Source: an uncultured Flavobacteriales bacterium (GTDB lineage Bacteria; Bacteroidota; Bacteroidia; Flavobacteriales_D; Sanyastnellaceae). Taken from it: a stretch of 6,589 nucleotides of DNA. The stretch lies in NCBI GenBank assembly GCA_937996585.1, contig CALKUW010000359.1:1-6589 (forward strand), read 5' to 3'. Both the position numbers and the translations under genes were made by a program. Of the stretch, positions 1 through 5,726 are shown one piece after another; the first letter of the stretch is position 1, and every line of letters begins with the position of its first letter. The notes beneath the pieces were generated by a model. That model was not told where the DNA came from, did not search any database, and saw only the letters and a program-made list of their open reading frames with translations.

Positions 1-1130
1 AGCAGGCGGGCCGATTCGAGGATGTTGCGCGCCATCATGGGCTTGAAGACGTTGAGCTCGAAGTGGCCCTGGGTGCCGCCCACCGTGATGGCGACGTCGT
101 TGCCCATGACCTGCGCACAGACCATGGTGAGGGCCTCGGCCTGGGTCGGATTGACCTTGCCCGGCATGATGCTCGATCCCGGCTCGTTGGCCGGAAGGGC
201 GAGCTCACCGATGCCGCTGCGGGGCCCACTGCCCATCATGCGGATGTCGTGGGCGATTTTGTTGCAGCTGACGGCGAGCTGCTTCAGGGCACCGTGCGCC
301 TCAACCACCGCGTCGTGCGACGCGAGGGCCTCGAACTTGTTGGGGGCGGTCACGAAGGGATGCCCCGTGGAGTCGGCCATGTGGCGCGCCACGGATTCTG
401 CGTAACCCTCGGGCGTGTTGAGGCCCGTACCGACCGCCGTTCCCCCGAGCGCCAGTTCAGCGAGGTGGCCCAAGGTGGACCGCAGGGCCCGCAAGCCATG
501 GTCAAGCTGGGCGACGTAGCCTCCGAACTCCTGGCCCAGGGTCAAGGGCGTCGCATCCATCAGGTGGGTCCGACCAATCTTCACCACATCGGCCATCTCC
601 TCCGCCTTGGCAGCGAGCGCATTCCGCAAACGCTCCACTCCAGGAATCGTGGTCCGGACGATGCGGTCATAGGCGGCGATGTGCATCGCCGTGGGGAAGG
701 TGTCGTTCGAGCTCTGGGACTTGTTCGCGTCGTCGTTGGGGTGCACCGGTCGGTCGCCCTCGCCGAGGGTGCCGCCGGCCAGGACGTGGGCGCGGTTGGC
801 AATGACCTCATTGACGTTCATGTTCGACTGCGTGCCGGAACCGGTTTGCCACACCACGAGCGGGAAGCAGTGGTCGAGGTCGCCCGAGATGATTTCCTGG
901 CACACGCGCACGATCAGGTCGCGCTTGGCCTCGGTCAGGATGCCGGCCTCGCAATTGGTCTTGGCAGCCGCCATCTTGAGGTGGCCGAAGGCGTGGACCA
1001 CCTCGATGGGCATGCTGCCGCTCGGACCGATGGGGAAATTGTGCCGGCTGCGCTCGGTCTGGGCGCCCCAGTACTGGTCGGCGGGCACGGCCACTTCGCC
1101 GAGCGTGTCCTTTTCGATGCGGGTGTTCAT
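1..1130 (-). CDS. fumC: Class II fumarate hydratase (fumarase C), 3' end cut by window edge
   Basis: This enzyme catalyses reversible hydration of fumarate to L-malate in the TCA cycle; it is a cytosolic homotetramer of the aspartase/fumarase superfamily that needs no iron-sulfur cluster. About 376 residues are visible, against roughly 460-470 for the family, so about 90 C-terminal residues lie beyond the left edge. The ATG gives MNTRIEKDTLGEV, a normal FumC N-terminus. Visible landmarks are WQTGSGTQSNMNVNEV (94-109), the SSNDTFPTAMH substrate-binding stretch (140-150), GRTHLMDATPLTLGQE (186-201) with H189 matching the E. coli catalytic-region His188, and the superfamily signature GSSIMPGKVNPTQAE (318-332) with S319 matching catalytic Ser318. 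No frameshift or missing key residue is seen. It starts 11 bases after prfB ends, with no Shine-Dalgarno in the gap, so it is probably translated from the recX-prfB transcript. The iron-independent class II type is inferred from the signature. Confidence 0.97.
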   Translation of the reverse strand, partial: MNTRIEKDTLGEVAVPADQYWGAQTERSRHNFPIGPSGSMPIEVVHAFGHLKMAAAKTNCEAGILTEAKRDLIVRVCQEIISGDLDHCFPLVVWQTGSGTQSNMNVNEVIANRAHVLAGGTLGEGDRPVHPNDDANKSQSSNDTFPTAMHIAAYDRIVRTTIPGVERLRNALAAKAEEMADVVKIGRTHLMDATPLTLGQEFGGYVAQLDHGLRALRSTLGHLAELALGGTAVGTGLNTPEGYAESVARHMADSTGHPFVTAPNKFEALASHDAVVEAHGALKQLAVSCNKIAHDIRMMGSGPRSGIGELALPANEPGSSIMPGKVNPTQAEALTMVCAQVMGNDVAITVGGTQGHFELNVFKPMMARNILESARL

Positions 1131-1141
1131 GGGTGTGGTGT

Positions 1142-2248
1142 TCAATGCTCCTGGGCCGCCCGTTCGGAAGCCGCATGCATGAGGTTGGCCTTCAACATCG
1201 CCTCAATGTCGCCGTTGAGGACCGCATCCGTGTTGGACGTCTCGAAGTTGGAACGCAGGTCCTTGACCATCTTGTATGGCTGCAGCACGTAGGACCGGAT
1301 TTGGGAGCCCCACTCAATCTTCTTCTTGCCCGCCTCGATCTCCGCACGGGCCTCGTTGCGCTTGGCCATCTCCATCTCGTAGAGCTGTGACTTGAGCAAT
1401 TGGATGGCCTTCTCCTTGTTTCCGAGCTGGGAACGTGTCTCCGTGTTGTCGATGATGATGCCGGTGGGCTTGTGGCGCAGTCGGACGCCCGTCTCAACCT
1501 TGTTCACGTTCTGCCCCCCCGCACCGCCGGAACGGAAGGTGTCCCAGGTGATGTCGGCGGGATTGACCTCGATCTCGATGCTGTCGTCCACCAGCGGATA
1601 GACGTACACCGACACGAACGAAGTGTGCCGGCGTGCCTGCGAATCATATGGGCTGATGCGCACCAAGCGGTGCACGCCGTTCTCGCCCTTGAGCATGCCG
1701 AAAGCGTAGTCGCCATCGACCTCCATGGTGATCTGCTTGATGCCCGCCACATCGCCGTCCTGGCGGTCGATTTCCTTGACCTTGAAACCCGCCTTGTCCG
1801 CGTACATGGTGTACATGCGCAACAGCATGCCCGCCCAATCGCACGACTCGGTGCCCCCGGCACCTGCCGTGATTTGCACCACGGCATTGAGTCCGTCCGC
1901 CTCGTCGGAGAGCATCTGCTTGAATTCAAGCTCCTCGATGCACTTGATCAGGCTGTCATATTGGCCCATGACCTCCTCCTCGGTGCTCTCGCCCTCCTTG
2001 AAGAAATCGAACAGCACCTGCAGGTCCTCGATGGCGGTCTCCGCCCGCTCGTATTCGTCGACCCACGCCTTCTTGCCGCGCATGCGCCGCATCACCTTTT
2101 CCGCCTCCTTGGCGTCGTTCCAGAATTCCGGATCCTGGGACAATTTCTCGTCCTCCTGGATGTCGATGCGCTTCTGGTCGATGGCGAGGTAGCCCTTCAG
2201 GGACAGCACCCGCTCGCGGGCGGATTGAATTTGATCGGCGTTCACCAT
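1142..2248 (-). CDS. prfB: Peptide chain release factor 2 (RF2), uninterrupted frame
   Basis: RF2 recognises UGA and UAA in the ribosomal A site and triggers peptidyl-tRNA hydrolysis. The 368-residue product is close to the family length (about 365). The catalytic GGQ loop is at 244-246 (SGGAGGQNVNKVETG). The stop-codon reading tripeptide, SPF in E. coli, is SPY here (199-201), a form I recall in Bacteroidota. KKKIEWGSQIRSYV (308-321) is typical of the C-terminal domain. Domain order is an N-terminal helical domain (about 1-115), then the decoding and GGQ domains. Most bacterial prfB genes are interrupted near codon 25 by an in-frame TGA that needs +1 frameshifting. Here the equivalent stretch (KGYLAID, 18-24) reads straight through as AAG GGC TAC CTC GCC, so that autoregulation is absent. 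The ATG overlaps the recX stop (ATGGTGA), suggesting translational coupling. The RF1 alternative is disfavoured because the stop-reading motif is SPY, not PxT. Confidence 0.97.
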   Translation of the reverse strand: MVNADQIQSARERVLSLKGYLAIDQKRIDIQEDEKLSQDPEFWNDAKEAEKVMRRMRGKKAWVDEYERAETAIEDLQVLFDFFKEGESTEEEVMGQYDSLIKCIEELEFKQMLSDEADGLNAVVQITAGAGGTESCDWAGMLLRMYTMYADKAGFKVKEIDRQDGDVAGIKQITMEVDGDYAFGMLKGENGVHRLVRISPYDSQARRHTSFVSVYVYPLVDDSIEIEVNPADITWDTFRSGGAGGQNVNKVETGVRLRHKPTGIIIDNTETRSQLGNKEKAIQLLKSQLYEMEMAKRNEARAEIEAGKKKIEWGSQIRSYVLQPYKMVKDLRSNFETSNTDAVLNGDIEAMLKANLMHAASERAAQEH

Positions 2249-2733
2249 GAAGCGTCAAATTTAGTCCGCTCCGCCTCCTCGGCCACGGCCTTCCGGGCGA
2301 CGTCCACATCGAAGCCGCGTTGCAGCAGGGCGCCGACGACCTTGGCCGGCTCCTCAACCGCACGCCCCAGCTTGCGCTTCCGGACGGCCCTGCGCGCGGC
2401 CTCCGCGATGTCCTCGGGCTGCACGGCGGACAGGGCACGGGTGATTTCCGCGTCCTCCAGGCCGTGCTCAAGCCGCAGTGCCGCCTGTACCTTCCTCGGA
2501 CCCCAACCCTTGATGCGCACATGATCGAGCGCATAGGCCTCGGCGAAACGCGGAACATCGAGGTAGCCTTCCTCGAGCAGCTCACCGATGAGCCGATCCG
2601 CAAGGGCAGGCTCACCCCATTGATGAAGCTTGCGCCGCACCTGCGCCGGCGACCGCTCGGCCCGCGAACACCAATGTCGTATCTTCGAGGAAACGTCCTT
2701 CTTTACTTCCACGGGCCGGAATCTACGGACCAC
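2242..2733 (-). CDS. recX: RecX-family regulatory protein
   Basis: RecX proteins bind RecA filaments and limit recombinase activity. The 163-residue product is all-helical, with the usual RecX tandem three-helix look: CSRAERSPAQVRRKL (22-36), then ELLEEGYLDVPRFAEAYALD (51-70) followed by KGWGPRKVQAALR (75-87), the best conserved part of the family, and a third unit near AKVVGALLQRGFD (130-142). Both likely starts are GTG: one at 2733 (MVRRF) and one at 2712 giving 156 residues (MEVKKDVSSKIRHWC). The shorter form lines up better with the typical family N-terminus, so the true start is uncertain. It is the first gene of the leftward cluster; its last codons overlap the prfB ATG by 7 bases. recA is not in the window, so a partnership with RecA is inferred from family knowledge. 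The identification is good because the GYLDxxRFA and KGxGxxK blocks are both present. Confidence 0.87.
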   Translation of the reverse strand: MVRRFRPVEVKKDVSSKIRHWCSRAERSPAQVRRKLHQWGEPALADRLIGELLEEGYLDVPRFAEAYALDHVRIKGWGPRKVQAALRLEHGLEDAEITRALSAVQPEDIAEAARRAVRKRKLGRAVEEPAKVVGALLQRGFDVDVARKAVAEEAERTKFDASW

Positions 2734-2798
2734 CGCCCGACCGGAAACGCCAATTGCAAACCGTCGGGAACGCCTGACGAAGCCAACGAAAAACGATC
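2734..2798. promoter_or_regulatory. Divergent intergenic region between recX and the DUF349 gene
   Basis: These 65 bases separate two outward-facing starts and should hold or adjoin promoters for both. For recX, on the minus strand, a TTG (2786-2784) stands 19 bases before ACGGTTTG (2764-2757). This partly fits the Bacteroidota sigma pattern TTTG-N19-TAnnTTTG, but TA is missing from the -7 box. For the rightward gene I see no good match within the gap; the nearest is TATCTTCG at 2680-2687, inside recX coding sequence and 111 bases before the start. The stretch before the rightward ATG is A-rich (AACGAAAAACGATC) with no Shine-Dalgarno. Promoter positions are inferred and weak. Confidence 0.3.
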
Positions 2799-4532
2799 AT
2801 GAAAGCCGAGATCAATCAGCGCATCGCCACGTTGCTGGAGAACCCGGAAATCGAAGCCGTGCGGGTCGAAGTCCGCACCGCCTTCGAGGTGTACAAGGAT
2901 GCCCGGGAAAAGGACGTTACCGCACAGCGGGCCGCATTCGACGAAGAGGAACACCCGGCGCCGGAGCCCGGTGAGGAGCCCATCCGCTTCTCATACCAAC
3001 CGGATGAGGAAGACGCCCGAAACGACGAGATGTACAAGGCCTTCCGAGAGCGCGAGAAGGCTTGGCGGGAAAAGGTTGCAGCAGAGCAGCGCGCCAACCT
3101 CGACAAGAAGCAGGCTGTCCTGAAATCCATGCAGGAGCTCGTGGCGAACGAGGAGCACATCGGCAAGATGTTCGATGCCTTCAACGCCCTCACCGAGGAG
3201 TGGAACGCCATCGGAAACGTGCCCGGAGACCAATACCGCGAGGTCCACGATGCCTGGCACCGGTTGCGGGATGAATTCTTCTATAACGTCAACATCTACA
3301 AGCAGCTGCAGGACCACGACCTGCAGGTCAACCTCAAGAAGAAGGAGGACCTCATCACCCAGGCATCGCAGCTCGGCACTGTCATCGATCTCAAGGAAAA
3401 GGAGATGCTGGCGCGCAGCTACATGAAGGCCTGGTTCGACATCGGGCCGAGCCCCAGAGAGACCTACGAGCAACTCGCGGACACGTTCTTCGGGCATACG
3501 CGCGGCGCCCTCGATGAAATCAAGGCGCATTATGATTCCATCCGGGATGGCTACCAGCAAAACCTGGAAGCCAAGCAAGCCCTCGTGGAGGAAGTGCGCT
3601 CGCTGCTGGAGGTGGAATTGACCGCATCCTCAGAATGGCCCGCCCATGCGGAAAAGGTCAAGGATATCCAGAAGCGTTGGAAGGCCATCGGGTTCGCCGG
3701 AAGGAAGGACGACCAGGAGGTCTGGGAGCAATTCCGGGGCCTGTGCGACCTGTTCTTCCAGAAGCGGGATGCGGCCTTTGCCGATGTACGTGCCGCCCAG
3801 AACAAGGTGCGCGACCGCAAGAAGGCGATTGCAGAAGAGGCCGCGGGACTGGCGGACAGCACCGATTGGAAGCAGACGGCGGACAAGCTGATGGCCCTTC
3901 AGAAAGAGTGGAAGGACCTCGGGTCTGCCGGACCCCGTGATGAGAACCGGTTGTGGCGCCAGTTCCGCGGGTCATGCGACACCTTCTTCACCGCGCGGAA
4001 GGCGCAATTCGCGGACCGCGACAAGGAATACAAGGCGAACCAAGTGGCCAAGGAGGCCCTGATCAAGGAGGTGGAAGCGTTCGAATTGACGGGAAACCAC
4101 GGTCAGGATCTCGCCTCCCTGAAGGCGTTCTCACAACGCTGGGCTGAAAGCGGGCATGTGCCCCGCCGCGTGTTCGAGCAGATCGTGGACCGCTACCGCA
4201 CCGCCATGGACGCCAAATTCGACGCCCTCGGCGAGAAGCGGAGCGAACGCTCGGTGGAAGCCTACAAGCAGCGCGTGGAAAGCTTGGTGTCCGGTGAAGG
4301 GGCCGACCACATGGCCCGCAAGGAGGAGCGCATCCTCCGCGAAAAAATGGACCGGCTGCGCAAGCGGGTGACCCAATACGAGAACAACATGGGCATCTTC
4401 ACCGGAAAGGGCGCTGCCTCCATCATGGCGGATTTCCAGAAGAAGGTGGAGGTGGACCGCCGCGAGATGGACGAAATCCGCAGGAAGCTCAAGATGCTGC
4501 GCGATGCCCGCCAGAAGCAGGATCCATCGTGA
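2799..4532 (+). CDS. DUF349 tandem-repeat protein of unknown function
   Basis: The 577-residue protein is highly charged and helical, with no signal peptide or membrane segment, so it is probably cytoplasmic. It contains five tandem units, each with a central tryptophan at W135, W212, W294, W371 and W448 (spacing 77, 82, 77, 77), usually followed by G and then a second aromatic or hydrophobic position (W153, L226, W309, W386, F459). Units 3 and 4 are the clearest: KRWKAIGFAG...VWEQFRGLCDLFF (292-320) and KEWKDLGSAG...LWRQFRGSCDTFF (369-397). Residues 1-115 form an acidic, E/P/D-rich N-terminal part without repeats; 500-577 look like a coiled coil (EERILREKMDRLRKRV). This matches the DUF349 family, common in Bacteroidota, whose biochemical role I do not know. 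An in-frame TGA at 2775 makes the ATG at 2799 the first possible start. It stands alone, divergent from recX, and its last 44 bases overlap the response regulator gene on the other strand. Confidence 0.9.
   Translation: MKAEINQRIATLLENPEIEAVRVEVRTAFEVYKDAREKDVTAQRAAFDEEEHPAPEPGEEPIRFSYQPDEEDARNDEMYKAFREREKAWREKVAAEQRANLDKKQAVLKSMQELVANEEHIGKMFDAFNALTEEWNAIGNVPGDQYREVHDAWHRLRDEFFYNVNIYKQLQDHDLQVNLKKKEDLITQASQLGTVIDLKEKEMLARSYMKAWFDIGPSPRETYEQLADTFFGHTRGALDEIKAHYDSIRDGYQQNLEAKQALVEEVRSLLEVELTASSEWPAHAEKVKDIQKRWKAIGFAGRKDDQEVWEQFRGLCDLFFQKRDAAFADVRAAQNKVRDRKKAIAEEAAGLADSTDWKQTADKLMALQKEWKDLGSAGPRDENRLWRQFRGSCDTFFTARKAQFADRDKEYKANQVAKEALIKEVEAFELTGNHGQDLASLKAFSQRWAESGHVPRRVFEQIVDRYRTAMDAKFDALGEKRSERSVEAYKQRVESLVSGEGADHMARKEERILREKMDRLRKRVTQYENNMGIFTGKGAASIMADFQKKVEVDRREMDEIRRKLKMLRDARQKQDPS
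4489..4532. other. 44-base tail-to-tail coding overlap
   Basis: The rightward DUF349 gene ends with TGA at 4530-4532, while the leftward response regulator continues to its TGA at 4491-4489. The same 44 bases therefore encode the end of one protein (a charged coiled-coil tail, about KLKMLRDARQKQDPS) and the end of the other (about ITMDPASGGHRAAS). Each frame belongs to a well-supported gene. The two full-length mRNAs would be complementary here, and there is no room for an intergenic terminator. Confidence 0.9.
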
Positions 4533-4923
4533 TTTGACCGCTGAGATAAGCGGCATGCAGTTCACGCAACCGTTCGGGTAGCGAAAGACGGTCGGCCTGC
4601 TTGTCCAGCACACCCAGGACCTCGAATTCCCGGGTCGCCTCCCTCAATTCCTCCACCCCGTGGCCTGTGAGGAACACCACCGGATGGGCCAGCTGCAGTG
4701 AGCGCATCAACTGGAGGAATTCCACGCCGTCAATCGTAGGCATGACGCTGTCCAACAGGATGATGTCCAACTCCTGGGTCGTCATGATGCTGACGGCCTC
4801 GAGGGCATCGGATGTCGCTTCCATGTGGATGCCCGCCCGGATGAGCTGCAGCTGCGTCATGGTCAGCGCCATCTCATCGTCGTCCATATACAGTACACGC
4901 AAGGGTTGGATTGAAGTGATCAT
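4489..4923 (-). CDS. Single-domain (CheY-like) response regulator
   Basis: This is a 144-residue receiver domain with no output domain. The acidic pocket is MDDDE (13-17), the phospho-acceptor is D58 in LLDSVMPTIDG (56-66), the switch threonine is T86 in VFLTGHG (83-89), and the conserved lysine is K108 in LDKQA, so all residues needed for phosphorylation are present. The last 20 or so residues (from about LSGQITMDP) are not part of the receiver fold and are largely encoded where the gene overlaps the 3' end of the DUF349 gene. No histidine kinase is nearby, so it is an orphan whose partner is unknown; chemotaxis, phosphorelay or protein-protein signalling are all possible. It lies 74 bases downstream of the deacetylase gene on the same strand and could share its transcript or have its own promoter in that more AT-rich gap. 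An in-frame TAA (4929-4927) just upstream supports the chosen ATG. Confidence 0.92.
   Translation of the reverse strand: MITSIQPLRVLYMDDDEMALTMTQLQLIRAGIHMEATSDALEAVSIMTTQELDIILLDSVMPTIDGVEFLQLMRSLQLAHPVVFLTGHGVEELREATREFEVLGVLDKQADRLSLPERLRELHAAYLSGQITMDPASGGHRAAS
4538..4553. other. Perfect 5-bp inverted repeat just past the DUF349 stop
   Basis: CCGCT-GAGATA-AGCGG forms a 5-bp GC-rich stem with a 6-base loop, starting 5 bases after the DUF349 stop codon and lying inside the response regulator coding sequence. It could be a 3'-end hairpin for the DUF349 mRNA, but there is no T-tract on either strand, so a classic intrinsic terminator is not supported. A chance repeat is also possible. Confidence 0.3.
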
Positions 4924-4997
4924 GGCTTATGCAATTTCCGAAGATTCATCACTGCACATGGTCAGTTCCCTTGAAATAGGGACGTGGGAATCGTCCT
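4924..4997 (-). promoter_or_regulatory. 74-base gap upstream of the response regulator
   Basis: The gap between the deacetylase stop and the response regulator start is visibly more AT-rich than its surroundings. It holds an inverted repeat TCCCT-TGAAAT-AGGGA (4967-4982, 5-bp stem, 6-base loop) that could be a weak hairpin or an operator half-site pair. On the minus strand it also holds AATCTTCG (4946-4939), a poor relative of the Bacteroidota -7 box TAnnTTTG, 15 bases before the ATG. A 10-residue open frame (4959-4927, MCSDESSEIA) ends 3 bases before the regulator ATG. A promoter here is plausible but unproven. Confidence 0.3.
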
Positions 4998-5627
4998 TCA
5001 ATTGGGCTCAGAACGCATGGTAAGGGCGGAGCCTTTCCAATCATTCTCCTCCATGTGATGCAGCAGGCCGGACAGCAGGTCCATGGTACGTGCCGCCGCT
5101 TTGTCGCTGTCGTGCAACACCGCGATGGAGCCCGGTTTCAGGTGGCGCAGGGTGGCCTCCAGGCAGTCTTCGGCCTTGCGTCTCGGATCGAAGTCGCCGG
5201 TGAGCAGGTCCCACATCACAATCTCGCTGCGCGCGCCGATGGCCCGTGCCTGAGACCTTCTGATCCGGCCGTAAGGAGGGCGGAACAAACCCGAGCCCGT
5301 GATGCGCTCGCATTCGAGGTAACTCTTGAGATAGGCGAAATGGCCTGTGGTCCAGCCGGACTCGTGGCGCATGGTGTGGTTGCCCCAACTGTGCCCTTCC
5401 TCGCGAATGCGATCGAAGATCGCGGGATACCGCTCCACGTTCTCCCCCACCAGGAAAAAAGTCCCCTTATGGCCTCCTTCCGCGAGCATGTCAAGGATGC
5501 GCGGCGTCCATTCTGGATGCGGACCGTCGTCGAAGGTCAGGTGAATAGCCTGTGCTTCCCCGGAACCCGTCCATCGAAAATCCGGAAACAGTCCGGGCAC
5601 GGCGGAGGGAATGCGGGTAGCGTACAC
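4998..5627 (-). CDS. NodB-type polysaccharide deacetylase (carbohydrate esterase 4 family)
   Basis: Proteins of this family remove N- or O-acetyl groups from sugars using a metal centre. All five NodB motifs are present in the 209-residue product: TFDDGP (31-36, catalytic base D33 and metal ligand D34), GNHTMRH (82-88, metal ligands H84 and H88), FRPPYGR (115-121), MWDLLTGDFD (138-147) and LHDS (171-174, H172). It is therefore predicted active; the substrate cannot be told from sequence. There is no signal peptide or membrane segment, so it may act in the cytoplasm. The start is chosen as GTG 5627 (MYATRIPSAVPGLFPDFRW) because this aligns without gaps, as I recall, to short Bacteroidota homologues beginning M-Y-x4-P. 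GTG 5645 would add six residues. The frame stays open further upstream, but that part runs antisense to leuS and lacks family features. It is divergent from leuS and upstream of the response regulator gene. Confidence 0.9.
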   Translation of the reverse strand: MYATRIPSAVPGLFPDFRWTGSGEAQAIHLTFDDGPHPEWTPRILDMLAEGGHKGTFFLVGENVERYPAIFDRIREEGHSWGNHTMRHESGWTTGHFAYLKSYLECERITGSGLFRPPYGRIRRSQARAIGARSEIVMWDLLTGDFDPRRKAEDCLEATLRHLKPGSIAVLHDSDKAAARTMDLLSGLLHHMEENDWKGSALTMRSEPN

Positions 5628-5726
5628 GGCCGCAAGTTGAACCACATCTCGGAGAATCTCATGGGTTCGGGGTGCGAGCCGGTGGTTCAGGTCAAGGGGT
5701 ATCTTCGCGGCACATCGCGCAGGGCA
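5628..5726. promoter_or_regulatory. Divergent intergenic region between the deacetylase and leuS
   Basis: These 99 bases separate two outward-facing genes. On the plus strand TATCTTCG (5700-5707) matches the Bacteroidota -7 box TAnnTTTG at five of six fixed positions and lies 19 bases before the leuS ATG. No TTG is seen at the expected distance upstream, so it is only a candidate. AGGG at 5721-5724 sits too close to the ATG to be a working Shine-Dalgarno. I see no promoter match for the leftward deacetylase. Confidence 0.3.

Noticed and set aside
63..1292. Long rightward open frame of 409 codons
   Set aside because: It is exactly antisense to fumC, which has full family motifs; it has no recognisable domain and is a GC-rich mirror frame.
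2180..2200. Frameshift or pseudogene in prfB
   Set aside because: The frame is continuous over 368 codons with all functional motifs. The change is loss of the recoding stop, not damage.
1400..2524. Rightward open frame of 374 codons across prfB and recX
   Set aside because: It is antisense to two well-supported genes and its translation shows no family features, only biased composition from the opposite-strand codons.
2991..3578. Leftward open frame inside the DUF349 gene
   Set aside because: It is a mirror frame of the repeat-coding strand, rich in Leu/Val from the reverse complement of Glu/Lys/Asp codons, with no domain.
4538..4553. Intrinsic terminator between the convergent genes
   Set aside because: The hairpin exists, but neither strand has a T-tract after it and it lies inside coding sequence, so it is listed only as an inverted repeat.
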